This document shows positions 20,643 through 33,328 of a DNA stretch of 64,000 bases, one piece after another. Both the position numbers and the translations under genes were made by a program. The notes beneath the pieces are model-generated. The model was not told the origin of the DNA and did no database searches. It was given only the letters and a program-made list of their open reading frames with translations. The stretch is from Primula veris (Eukaryota; Streptophyta; Magnoliopsida; Ericales; Primulaceae), in NCBI GenBank assembly GCA_963682055.1, contig OY821742.1:33265060-33329059 (forward strand). The letters are read 5' to 3'. Each line of letters begins with the position of its first letter. Within the stretch, counting starts at the first letter, position 1.

Positions 20643-21196
20643 TGATAAAGCCATAACTTTGGTCGGTCGCGTTAGGCTTTTCAACAATAATATAATATAT
20701 AAAAAAAGGATAAATAATGAAGCCTTAATCTTTATTAAGCTCGGTGGTATAATTGCTCGGAATACAATTTTCTACTTATATTTATGCTCGGTATTACAAC
20801 TTGCTCTGATAATCTTGATCTTTCTTCGATCTCGGTGTTCAGTCTTATATCTTGCTCGGTCTGCTTTCTAGTGGGGTGAGTTCTGACAAGTTTTTCTATT
20901 TTCTCTCCTTCTCTCTGTATTTTTTAGATAGATTTTCTGATCCTTCTTTTAGGGGGGATAGTTGGCTATTTATAGACAATTATGTCTCATGGTATGCTGA
21001 CAAATGTCGTTATCTCAAAAACCACCTCATGGGCTTTTCCATGGTGGATCTTTACTATTGGGTTGGACCCTTATAAATAATGGCCTGTTAGAAAAGCTCT
21101 ATTTAGATCATGAGTTTTTGGGTTTTAGCCTTGGATATCCTCGAATAATTGGTGGGTCGATTCGTACTATTCGGGTCCAATTTTTGTGTTATATCA
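20643..21196 (-). repeat. 5' LTR of the 13.3-kb element
   Basis: 554 bases, TGATAAAGCC...GTTATATCA on the plus strand, followed by the CTTTC target duplication. Identified as the 5' LTR because the primer-binding-like sequence and gag lie just inside it. Confidence 0.9.
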
Positions 21197-21201
21197 CTTT
21201 C

Positions 21202-23734
21202 TTCCACACATTGAGACTGTTGAAAGGACGATCGAGCAGAATTAACAAGCCAAAAAATATTTATGATCAACATTCATTCAAGTCCCGTTTATAAGCCCGT
21301 TTGTCTATAATCTATGTACAGTTCGAAGCTTTGGTCATTATAATATTTCCATGGATCAAAAAAATTATTTGTACTTTTTCCAAAAAAGAAGAAGAAACTT
21401 TGTTAGTTGTTACTATCTTTTCTATCATTGTCTGTTGAGCGCCATAATACTGAACTCCTCCTGTCATAAACTTCAAATACATCATCTATACTATTATAAT
21501 ATGTGAACAAGGAATTAGAGTTTGAAACCGTGTATGTTTGGATATTCCGAAAATACCCTTACATTTATTGATAAAGTGTCCATATTCTTTTTTTACAAAT
21601 TACCCTTTTGTCTTATATTCTGCTAATTATTTTATTAAAAACCTTCAACTTCTCTAAACTTTTATCAATTATCCCTTAAAAAGAATTTGTATTAACTTTT
21701 ATTTTCTTTCTTCATACCATAACTACACACCGCACACACGTGTCAATGCGTTTACTAGTACACCTAATATGATTCTAACTGAAAATGAATGTTGCGACCA
21801 AAGGTTGTTTAACAAACTCACCATAAATTGGATGTCTTAAGTATATACGTAAAACCCACCATAAATTAGGCATGTGCCACCACTGACTTTAATAAGGAAG
21901 GTATTGTATGGATCTTTCTAGCACTACATTGTAAGTATCGCCTTTTTTAACTTTTTTGAAAGTTTTCACAATTCTTTATTGGTTAACATCGCTAAGTCTC
22001 AGTGAAGTTGTCATGGAGCATTGGAATCTGGTGACTGATGCCAGCAATATTTGTGGGTATAAACGTTTTTTTTTTTTGGTTAATTAAGTATTCATTAATG
22101 AAAACAAAACGTATTGCTCATCATACAAAATTTAATTAAGCATTGATCCAATATTTGTAAAACTAATTAAGAATTGATCGTCCATCTAATTATCCAATAA
22201 AAATAAAGAAAAATAAAATGAAAAAAATAGGGAAAACTCAAAAAAGGAAAAAAATCAGAAAAAAAACAAAAATACCAAAAAAATTAAAAAAACCTTTAAA
22301 AAAGTCAGAAACCCAAAAAAATGGTAAAAAAACCAAGAAAAATCTAAAAAACCAAAATCACAAAAAAATGAAAAAAACCAGGACTTAAAATAACTCAGAC
22401 TGTTTTTAAAATTACTTAAAACTACTCAAGACTATTTTTAATATGAATTAAGACGAGTCAAGCTATTTTTTTTTTGCGTTTTTGCATTTTTGCGTTTTTA
22501 AATTTTTGTTGACTTTATTTTTTATTTTATAGGATTTCTAAAATTTTATTCGTGTTTTTTTTTCGGGTTTTGTCTCTTTAATTTTTTTTTTCTTTTCATT
22601 TTACCATTTTTATTTTCTAGATTTTTTGGAATTTTCCAATTTTTTTGTTTTTACATCCTTATTGGTTAGTTAGGGGAAATGGAACAGTCATTAATTAATT
22701 TCAGTTTCATGAACTAATATTACTTAATTAAGTTGTAGATAAATTATCAGTCCAAAATTTACCCTCATTTTATCAAAGTTTAACTTTACTCATTCTTTTC
22801 AAATAATAAAGTATATCCTCATTTAAAGAACTTATACTTGGATGGAATTAGTATCCATCGATCTTTCAATTTAATTAGTTCCATAACACACAATAATGGA
22901 GCACTAGCCTCGTCATTTGAGGTAAACCTTAACGAGTTCATTCGATTTTACTGTTTGTTAACATATATCACCCGGATCGAAAACAACTATGGTCATTATG
23001 CTTCGGTTTTGGTTACAATTATTTGGTTTTGGTCCGATCTGAATATGATTCAAAATGAAAAACCCAAAATCCAAAACTCCATGGGTCGTTCTTTTTCCAG
23101 ACCTAGGCAGCTACAACAGTCACCAAGCTCAGCCGCGCATGAAAGAAGATACACAAGAAAAAATAAAACTAAAAATGTCCACACAGAACACTATGTCAAG
23201 ATACTCACTGAATGAATCAGGTCTATTCTTAAAACAGTACTGTATCAATAAATTAATAATTCACAAGGGCCACACAGTTCCGGGATATGTTTATTGGATT
23301 GGAAACTATTTTTTAATGACTCGGGTTAACCGAATTTAATTAACCACTAAAGCAATATATCTAAACCGCAACAATCTTGAAGCCAAATAAATCCCCCATG
23401 TAAGCATTTAATGGCTTGAAGTGCGAAATGAGTGATGATGTAGTAACCATCGGCTCATCGAAGACATGTAAGAGACTCTATCATGCGGTCCTTATTGATC
23501 GCTTTCTAAACCTCACCATCCTTAATCATCCAGGTTTTTCCAGAAACCTATTGTAAAAGATGAAAATCTAGGTGATAATGTTTAAGTTGGAAACAATATC
23601 ACTGATCGAGAGTGGTAGTACTAGCACTTATCGAGAAACTTGGAAGTTAGCTTACTTTTCTACGACATTGCAATACTGTGATGGTATTTGTCAAGACAAA
23701 GTTAACCAGACTTCGAACCTAACTCTTCGTAATA
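21202..23734. other. AT-rich DNA right of the 13.3-kb element
   Basis: No gene could be supported. It contains the A-rich/T-rich mirrored segment at 22190-22670 and a (TA)n run just before 23770. ORFs of 90-125 codons near 22838 and 23055 have no recognisable features. Confidence 0.5.
22190..22670. repeat. A-rich then T-rich imperfect foldback
   Basis: A purine-rich stretch (22196-22385, mostly A) is followed by a T-rich one (22460-22660). The outer ends CCAATAAAAATAAAG and TTTTTACATCCTTATTGG can pair imperfectly. It could be an old foldback element or only simple sequence. Confidence 0.35.
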
Positions 23735-23771
<37 letters not shown>

Positions 23772-23949
23772 TGTTGAAACTACAAATTTTAGGTCTCCAC
23801 CCTTGGTCTTTCTCTTCCACATTATAGGTGTCCACGAAAGTGGATCAAAAAACAATAAGAAATAAAGGAAATATCATTTCACCAAATGAAAAGGTTGGAT
23901 TGACCTGTGAAAACGTCAAAAATTATTATTATAACGGCATAAAACGTAA
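23735..23949. repeat. Left copy of a diverged direct repeat flanking the LINE
   Basis: ATCATGTTGAAACTACAAAT...GTGTCCAC...GGTTGGATTGACCTGTGAAA...CATAAAACG matches 30375-30650 in the same order and orientation; the right copy is longer in the middle. Confidence 0.65.
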
Positions 23950-24155
23950 TTTTTTTTTAATAAATATTATAGCTTTATTCAACCAGAACAAAGGCCATTA
24001 GCAGTACAAGCACTGCTAAGGCAAAGAAGAAAAAAGATAACAGAGTATAGAGTTATTACATCATTTGAATATAAGAATGAAAATAGGAGAAGTCTTAACA
24101 AAATACAGCCTTTTGATAATAAAAAAAAAAAAAAAAGTTCTCATAAGGCAACTGA
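23950..24155 (-). mobile_element. 3' end of a LINE, with poly(A), cut off by a CACTA insertion
   Basis: The minus strand ends in ...GAATAAAGCTATAATATT then TATTAAAAAAAAA, a polyadenylated 3' terminus. It lies directly beyond the left end of the CACTA element, whose right end abuts LINE coding remnants (29030-30370), so the two parts are best read as one interrupted LINE. Confidence 0.55.
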
Positions 24156-24164
24156 TGGCACTAC

Positions 24165-24480
24165 AAGAAAATACATCTTTAGCAACGAATCTATGTAACG
24201 ATAAAAAGATTTGTTGCTGAAAAGACAACATTTCACAACAAAATTGCCCTCCGTTGTTGAATAACATACTTCTTGCAACGAAATATATTTTATTGTTGAA
24301 TAGTGGTCTATTAGCAACAAATTGCTATGAACGTTGCTGAAAATATCTTTTATCTGCAACAAATAGAAAATATTGTTGTTAAATCACGAAACATTTGATA
24401 ACGACGCAAATGATGTTGCAGAGTGAATGACTTACGTTGCAAATAGGTGTTTTTGACAACGAATATTTTGTTGATATTTT
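24165..24480. repeat. Left subterminal repeat cluster of the CACTA element
   Basis: Repeated GCAACGAA/GCAACAAA words and their complements (TTGTTGC, TCGTTGC) in both orientations, spaced about 30-45 bases apart. Confidence 0.8.
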
Positions 24481-27400
24481 CTTTTGTTTTAATAAGTAAA
24501 TTAGTTTGACTACAAAATTTGGATAATACTAAAAAAAATTAACATAAAAACTTTTTTGTATGAACGAGTCTTAATAGAATTATAATTTTATGGATTTCGT
24601 TTATATTTTATTTGTATGACTTACTAATGGTGACAAATTTAATGTGTGTTAGAGAGTTAAGAAAAGTATGCAATTTTGATTTCATCTTTTATAAACTCGT
24701 GTATGAACAACCTTTTAACTTGATATCGAAAGGCTCTATGTAAATTTTTATTATTTTGATGAAAAATATGTTTATCACAATAAGAGATAACTAGGAGTTT
24801 TTTATAAACTCGTACCTAATCTAATCATATTATTATCCAAAAGGATTAGAAAAAAAACCCCTCATAATTAAGGTTAAATGTTTTTTTATTTATTCCCACC
24901 ATTATATTTGAAATAGACATATTCCATTTTAGATAAAAATCCAAAATTTTATATCTAAAAATCCTATATTTTGACCAATATGTTACTATAAATAATGAGA
25001 ATTTTCAAAATAAAAACTTTTACATATGAATGAGTCTTAATAGAATCATAATTTTACGTAGTAATGTCTTCTATAAACTCGTATGTAATTTAATCATATT
25101 ATTATTCAAAAATAATTAGGAAAAAAATATTATAATTAAGATTAAATGTTTTTCTGACATATTTTTATTATATCTTTACATATTTTCCTTGCTTTTCAAG
25201 TTTTCAAAGTTTTTATATATATATATATATATATATAATTAGAAAATTCTGATGGGTATTTAATTTAGAGTGTACCATTACATATTTCCTAGTTTTTCAA
25301 TTTCTTTTAAATAGTAATAAATTGTACTTCAAATTTCGCCAAAATTATGGGCGCTAAAAACAGCAGCAAAATCAAGCGCGAGACTGAATTAGAAATACTT
25401 TTTGAACTTTACGTCTATCTCCTTCTCTGCCCACTACCCATCTCTCTCTCTCTCTCTATCTATCTTTCTATAGTACACCGACCAACTCCCCCTTCACCAA
25501 AGAAGTTCAAAACAAAAAGGTAAATTTCAATCTCTGACTGAGATTTTCCTTATATTCAAGCTCTTTTTACGTTGATTAATTGTTGTTTGCGTTTATCTAA
25601 CTTTAAGTATAACAGTAACTGAATCTATTCCAGGTATATGTTTCTTATTGAGTCTTGAATTGAGATTTAGTTTGTCATGCACCCTAGTAGTTCGACAAAA
25701 TGTCCCACTTAAACTAGTATAATGAAAACGATCATTATAGGAATAAAAATTATCCAACCATATTTTCTAGGATATGCTTAAAGTCATTTCAAAAACCTAT
25801 ATCAACAACAATTACAAAAAGTTCGCTCTCAATCGTGGCAAAAACATAAGATCATTGAGAAACCAGTACGACTTACGTACAAAACTCCACAATGTAGATA
25901 ATTAAATTGGCTCTGTGATGTGTATATATTTTTAGAGTATTTGCAAAGAAAAATATTGATGCATTGAAGTGCTTGTTAAATTGCGTGAATGAGTTATCTC
26001 ATTTTGTTTGTCCCTTTAAAATCATTTTCCGTTTTTCTTTTTCTTGTTCAGTTTAAATTTGGTAACTGTGTCAATTTAAAGCACTTTCTTGGGTTTGATT
26101 ACTCATACTGCAGAAATGTCAGAACACGTAACTTGCTCTACACATTCGACCATTTCTTGCTGTTTATGGTATTTTTTTAAGGGTGCACTTAAGCCAACCT
26201 TTTGCTTCAAATGTTATATTTTCTGCAGGTTTGATTACTCAAACCGCAGATATCGCATTGGCTTTTCTGAGTAATTGTAATTTTTTTATTTGTTCCTTTC
26301 TCTTCGTTTGGATTTTGTTTCTAAATATTTTTGGCATTGTATTCTGAATCATTCTTTCTGCTTGACACTATAAACTCTCGTGACTTATTTCCTTAATATG
26401 CGTGCTACAAAAATTTCAGCCTTAATTTAAGATTTGCCGACTTTGATATAGTTTTACAGAATCAGATAAGTTTATGTGTAGATGCAGATGTTAGATTATT
26501 TGAATTGATTTGCTTCTGGAAGTAGTTTATCATTGAAGTGGTGCCGTAACCCTCGATTTATCTCTTTGTTTTGTTTCTCTTTTAATTATTTCGTACTTTT
26601 TTCATACAACCGAACAATGATTGATATTTCTTTTTTACTTCCTGAAATTCGGTAAAACTTATGAATTCACTTTTGATTTTTTTTTTTTTTGTAAACTAAG
26701 CATATATTACCAACAAACCAAATAGGAACATAATTAATTTACTGCACAAGCGCAGTAAGCTTTAGAAAGCAAAATAAGCTCTGTATTAGTCATTCCTTTA
26801 CTATCTAACCACTGAATGAGTTTATAACTTTTATGCAGAAAATTATAAATATGGCATCTAACAGCGAAAACAAAACGTATGCAATCATTCCTCAAACCTT
26901 GACTTGGTGACGAAGGTCAAGACATACTTTACCCCACCACCGAGTCCATGCCCGCATTTCCTCATCAAGCAACGATTCAGCAAACAAAAACAATGGAAGA
27001 TTTGCGGGACATGCCTCAAACATCGGCCAACCAAGGTGTGTACGTAATACCTCCTACACTTGATTTTTGTTGCTATGAATAATTTATAAGCTGTTGTAAC
27101 TCTCTAAGTTTCGAAAAACATTTGGATTTGTAAGTATCAAAGATTTATGACACTGAAAATTGAGCTATTACACTAATAATATATTGAAGGCAAACAAAAA
27201 AATTCATGGTAAGTTGAAATGGATTCATACCGGTAACTTGCAAGCTCTTAACACGAGTTGAATACCCTTCTGAAGTCTAAATCAAGAAAAAAGGAGAAAT
27301 TTGTTTCTCAAGATGCCATGATTAAGTCAGAAGGAGAGCAGATAGAATCTCAAAATAAAAATAAAAATGAAAACCTTCAAAATTGGTACACAAGATTTGT

Positions 27401-28589
27401 AGATCTCATCTTATTAGGCAGTTCTTCCACTGATGTGAATTTGATCCATCAAATTAACAATTATTAAAGGTTTTCTTTTTATATAAACTTTCAATCATGC
27501 AGTACGGAAAGTTCTAAAAAAATTTGTATTTAACAATTTTTTTTGTTTTCTACTTTTTTCTTTTTCAGGGACATGAATACATTGTTTTGGTTACTGTTAT
27601 TTGTAAAATTTAGTTGTTTTTATACTTTTTTTAGAGTCTTTTCTATGTTATTTTGTAGTTTCAGTGAATCTCTATCTCTCTCGCTACATGTATAGACATT
27701 TCAATAGTTTGTAGACAGAATTAGAACCCAGTGATTCAGGTTTTTAAAACTCAATATGTGTTTATAGAAGTACTTGTTTTTACCCGATGAAATTCGTAAC
27801 ATCGTATCAAGTAGTAGATGATAAGGTAAAACCCATTTACAATTTTATTGATATTAAAGATCAGGATGGAATTGTTCAAGACTATTTTTGAGAAATGATA
27901 AGGTAAAACCCATTTACATACTACTTACATTGCTTCTCATAGTTGATATACTTTTGGTTATAGCTGATATACTTGTGGTCATGTAGGATTATTGCTTCTT
28001 CTCATAAAAAACTCATATGGTTGTCTCTGTGTGTGGCTGATTTTAAACGCTCACCATTGTTTGTTAACCAATATGTCAATGTCATGTCTGACTTCCTTGT
28101 TTTGTTTCTGAAAAAAATATAAATTTTATGTTAAGATTATATTGTTCTATTTTTTTAGTTTTTTTTTTACAATTACTGATACTACATTACATGTTGATAC
28201 ACAAGATAATTTGATGTCTTTCTTTTGTTTTGAATTTTAAAGACTGCAGAGTATCCTTACGCTCCTGGCTAAGAGACTATTTTCCCAATTCATCATCAAG
28301 TTGCCTTTCCTTTCCCAATTCGTCATCAAGTTGCCTTTCCTTCATCTTTTGGACTCAGTAGCATGTTACCACTAGTGTTTTTCCTTTCTTTCTATGTACA
28401 TATACACGTTCTATGGTCGGAGGATGTTCATAGTGATTACTCTTGTAATGAATATGTTATATTTTATTTTGATAAATCTTAATGATGAATCTTTTATTAA
28501 TTGTGTGTTAAATAATTATAGCAATTGAAAGTTAATTTAATTTATATATTTGTATAATATGAATGAAATTGAATTAAATTTTCATCACC
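24481..28589. other. Interior of the CACTA element, unrecognised
   Basis: AT-rich. A CT-rich leader-like stretch at 25430-25510 is followed by a possible donor (AAAAAGGTAAAT near 25518). A possible exon after TTATGCAG at about 26840 contains an ATG at about 26851 but soon meets a stop; a 69-codon lysine-rich ORF lies at 27258..27467. A 33-bp tandem duplication (CCCAATTCATCATCAAGTTG and next bases) lies at about 28280-28345. These may be remnants of a spliced transposon gene or a captured transcript; nothing was identified. Confidence 0.3.
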
Positions 28590-29000
28590 ATTATTTTCAT
28601 TTGCAACAAAAATTGATGATTTATCTACAACGTTAGATATTTGAATCAGCAACAACCAATGTTGCCATTGTAATGAATTTTTTCCACATTCTGCAACACT
28701 TTATTTCTATAATGCAACAAATTAGTAAAAAATCAGCAACGCAATTGTAACTTTTAACAACGAAAATATTAAAGGATCAACAACAACTTGTTTTCGTTTT
28801 GCAACAGTATTATTTCGAAATTGCAACGAAATTTTTTGTTGCCAATAATATATTTTTGGCAACGATTCTTTTATCTGTTGCGAGAAACTTTCAGTAACGG
28901 GGCATCTGTAACGGTATGGCAACGACAATAATTTGTTGCCGATCCGTTTTAACAACGAAAAATGAACATTGGGCAACGGATTTTTTCATTGCCAAAAGTG
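28590..29000. repeat. Right subterminal repeat cluster of the CACTA element
   Basis: The same GCAACGAA-type words at high density up to the right terminal inverted repeat. Confidence 0.8.
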
Positions 29001-29029
29001 TATTTTCTTGTAGTGTGGGGAAGAGCTTT

Positions 29030-30370
29030 GGGTGACACACTTCATTAGCTGTGCAAGTGTGATAATTTTGATAGGAATATACTGAGATGCACCGGAAACA
29101 GCTGAGGTCAGTAGTGGAGAGCCACAAATTAGCCAGTTATCATACCAAAGAGGCATATCTCTACCGTTTTCCACTTTAAAGAAGACAAGATTTTAAAGCA
29201 CATTTCTAGTATAAATAATTTTCTTGAGCAACTACACTTAGAAGGAATGCTTGTGGCCCAAATATTCCTCTCCTTAACGATATCAGAGAAGTCCCATTTT
29301 TTCCATAAAGAGTTGTTAGGGTCACTCAGTCTCCACAAGAGATTAATAATAAGAAAAAAATTCCAATTCTTTAAGTTTTTAAACCCAAGCCCTTCATCGT
29401 TAATAGGATAACAGACATCTCTCCGAGCTACTCTAGCATTTTTAGTACTCATTGAGTAACCAGACCAAAAAAGAGAGGAGATGATGCTATTAACTTCTTT
29501 AATATATAACCGCTACGGGTAAAATAAAATGAGAACACCAAAAAATACTAATGCTATAAAGCACAAACTTGATGAGCTGGATACTCCCGACATAAGAAAT
29601 AAATTTGCTAGTTCAAGTAGTAATTCTGTTAGTCCAAGGTACTTAACAAGAAGGGGCTCCTCTTTTGAAAAGAAGGTGACTTCTAATATAAAGGAGCTCC
29701 TATGCATCAATGGCACAAGAAAACATGATACTTTTTCTAGGGTTAGGAAAAAGGCCAGAGTATTTAGCAGCTAGGGTTAGTAAAAAGGCCAGAGTATTTA
29801 GTAAATAAGTCAAGAGCACTAGTGATAATCTTAACAAAGTCTAAATTACCATAGGAGAAAATAAGGAGGTCATCAACAAAACATAAGTGGGTCACTTTAA
29901 GGTTTTTGCATTTGTAGTGATAAGTAAAGTTGTCAATTTCACAAAAATCATCAAATATAAGAGTGAGAACATCCATGCAAATCACAAAAATATAAGGCGA
30001 GATAGGACTACCTTGTCTAATGCCTTCAAAACCTATAAAAACCATTTCATTCCACCATTGATCATGATGAAATATGAAGGGGTTTGAATACAACCTTTAA
30101 TCCAATCTATCATGGTGGTAAAGAACCCCATAGTATCAAGCACGTCATTAATGAAATTGCAGTTCAGAGTGTCAAAAGCTTTCATGAGATCAACTTTAAG
30201 AGCAATTCTAGGTTGAATTTTATTCAAATGATAGCCATTTAAGAAGTCTGTTGTTGCTTTCACAAAATTGCTTTTTAATATAAATTGCCTCATATTTTTG
30301 TTCAGACGAGTAAGAAGTCTTCTTATATAGTCTGGCTTATTAGGATTCAATAATTCCAAACTTATACATA
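29030..30370 (-). pseudogene. LINE (non-LTR) reverse transcriptase and zinc-binding C-terminal remnants
   Basis: Reading the minus strand from 30359: KVDLMKAFDTLN (RT motif A region), then a separate frame with GIRQGSPISPYIFVICMD and HLCFVDDLLIF (the usual ADD replaced by VDD), then a degraded VKYLGL block. At 29129-29452 lies a zf-RVT-like region (ARVARRDVCYPINDEGLGFK, NLLWRLSD...SLWKKW). Frames are broken by shifts and stops and the 5' part is missing. It continues in principle to 23950-24155 across the CACTA insertion. A 35-bp tandem duplication (about 29740-29805) sits in the middle. Confidence 0.8.
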
Positions 30371-30374
30371 CAAC

Positions 30375-30650
30375 TTATATATATCATGTTGAAACTATAA
30401 ATTTTAGAGCATTTACAGCAGTTTGGTTCTAAATTGGTCATCTATTTTATATATCATCTAAACATGATTGGTGTCCACCAGTGCCAACATCTCGCGGCGG
30501 TTGAGGGGAGAAATGAAAAGAAGGAAGAAAATGGAAAAAAAAAAAAGAAATAAAAGAAAAATCATTGCACCACATAAAATAAGTTGGATTGACATGTGAA
30601 AAAGTCAAAATTGTTATTATAATATCATAAAACACAATTGCTGGTTTCAC
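30375..30650. repeat. Right copy of the diverged direct repeat flanking the LINE
   Basis: Same landmarks as 23735-23949 (ATCATGTTGAAACTATAAAT, TTGGTGTCCACC, GTTGGATTGACATGTGAAA, ATCATAAAACAC), with an extra middle portion. Confidence 0.65.
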
Positions 30651-31115
30651 ACAATTGATTTTTATATAAATTGCTACAAAGAGGATGAAAATGAATACAT
30701 GCGCACACACAAATTCACACTATATACACATACATATATTTAAAGTTTTAAACATTATACAATAAGTAGAGAGCATCATCCCATAAGTAAACGAAAATAC
30801 CGCATATGCGACAATAATTTCCTTAGGAGATTTCTCACGGAGAAGCCTGAGAATATCCATATTGCATGGAAGATCGGGTGCAACTTGCAACCAAAACCTG
30901 GGGGTGGGATCGGATCCGAAATTCGTTAACCCGAATCCCGACCCGATAAGAATCGGAAATCACTTTTTACTCCCGATCCCGATATTTTGGGTACCCCGAC
31001 AACTCGGGTACCCGATAGTTCGGGTCGGGCATGGGTCGGGTTGCAGGATCAGATCGCGTTTTAGGAATTTTTCTAGCCCTAACCAAACTACCAAAATAGT
31101 GAATTAACTAGAACA
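30651..31115. other. Spacer with a CCCGA/TCGGG-rich patch
   Basis: At 30895-31055 the words CCCGAT, ACCCGA, TCGGGT and GGGTACCC recur about ten times in both orientations within otherwise AT-rich DNA. Such patches occur in some plant DNA transposon relics, but no ends are visible. Confidence 0.4.
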
Positions 31116-31878
31116 TGTTGGAAAAATTGTAGAAAAACATGTTTTTAAACATGTTTGTTCCAAGTGGTCAGGGACCATCTTTGAGTCAATTTTCGATGCG
31201 ACTACTCAGTTTTTCTGAGGTCATACTTAAAGCGTTTGAGTAGCTCGTACGAGGACCAAAACTTTTCAAAGGCAACTTTTCAATGAGGACCAAAACTGAG
31301 AAAAGTTGCGCTTTTGTCTGCTAATTAGTTTTTGACAAATATTGCAGGTATATACAGTTAGCCTAGAGTTTTAATCTCTTTTGGTACTAAGTTTTATGCC
31401 ATTTTCTTTAGGCAGTTTCTTTGTGTACATTACTAGAAGGACTTTGAATGCATTAAGATCCAGCGCTCTGTTTGCTAATTGGAAATTGAAAACCAAGAAT
31501 CAAACGCTTTAGATCACTACTGGTCTAGGAGATACAAGGTGGAGGGGGTATAAGGAGAGGCGTTTGTCTTTTGGTGCTCATTTTCCGGTGAAACAAGAGG
31601 GCTTGCTGGCTGTTTGGCATATTTTCACCTTTCTAGCAATACTTTCTATATGGCTTTTTTAGTCAATGTTCAGAATAGTTCTTGATGTAATGACCACTAT
31701 GGGGGTCTATCCCATAGAGACCTTTATTTATATAATTTCTGTTTTGATAAAAAAAAAAAAAAAAAGAGTAGCTCGTACGACGAGCTTCGCAACGGTATAT
31801 CGCATGACCTATTCGGAGGAAGGGTGTGAATGATAATTGGACTCGAAGGTTGGTACTCGAAAGAGGAAATAAAGTCAA
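31116..31878 (+). mobile_element. Partial LTR, same family as the solo LTR at 12226
   Basis: Starts TGTTGGAAAAATTGTAG and follows the first copy almost base for base to AAATAAAGTCAAT, then similarity stops, so the right two thirds are missing. It is interrupted by a LINE insertion at 31253-31765. Confidence 0.85.
31253..31765 (+). mobile_element. 5'-truncated LINE insertion with poly(A) tail
   Basis: 513 bases ending GTTTTGAT followed by a run of A, flanked by the exact 15-base direct repeat GAGTAGCTCGTACGA (31238-31252 and 31766-31780) duplicated from the host LTR. Truncation, A tail and a long variable target duplication are hallmarks of target-primed reverse transcription. A decayed C-terminal reading (...RWRGYKERRLSFGAHF) is visible. 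Confidence 0.88.
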
Positions 31879-33170
<1,292 letters not shown>

Positions 33171-33328
33171 TGAGAGACAACAATAAGGGAGACTTTATTA
33201 ATCAGAATGTATGAATGAATGTAAAATACAAGACCCCTAGCCCTCTTTATATAGATAGAGGGGTAGGGTTATAAGCCCACTTGGGCCCATAAAGTACAAG
33301 CCCAATAGTCCAATAATATCCTACAACA
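33171..33328 (-). repeat. Short 3' LTR of the copia relic
   Basis: On the minus strand it begins TGTTGTAGGATATTATTGG, carries TATATAAAG and AATAAAG, and ends GTCTCTCA (158 bases). The adjacent CCAAAGGGGGAG is a textbook polypurine tract. Confidence 0.75.

Larger units (their letters stand above)
7905..21196 (-). mobile_element. 13.3-kb non-autonomous Ty3-type (Tat/Retand-like) LTR retrotransposon with antisense ORF array
   Basis: Two similar LTRs (7905..8466 and 20643..21196) begin TGATA and end TATCA, flanked by an exact 5-base target duplication CTTTC (7900-7904 and 21197-21201). A primer-binding-like TGGCATCG... lies two bases inside the right LTR on the minus strand and gag follows it, so transcription runs leftward. 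No protease, reverse transcriptase, RNase H or integrase motif is seen. Instead the interior carries a 37-bp tandem array and at least seven plus-strand, mostly coiled-coil coding units, several with their own TATA box. Antisense ORFs between pol and the 3' LTR, some with the PF04195 domain, are known in the Tat lineage of Ty3/gypsy elements; assignment here is by that architecture. A younger solo LTR (12226..13643) is nested inside. Confidence 0.85.
24159..29015. mobile_element. CACTA (CMC/EnSpm) DNA transposon, 4.86 kb, non-autonomous
   Basis: Terminal inverted repeats CACTACAAGAAAATAC and its complement at the right end, with a 3-base target duplication TGG at 24156-24158 and 29016-29018, are diagnostic of CACTA elements. 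Both ends carry clusters of GCAACGAA / TTGTTGC subterminal repeats (24165-24480 and 28590-29000), the binding sites of the transposase accessory protein in this superfamily. No transposase (TNPD-like) ORF is recognised inside. Confidence 0.92.

Noticed and set aside
22838..23339. Two overlapping ORFs of 94-125 codons
   Set aside because: No domain, no codon bias distinct from surroundings, no promoter or splice context; likely chance.
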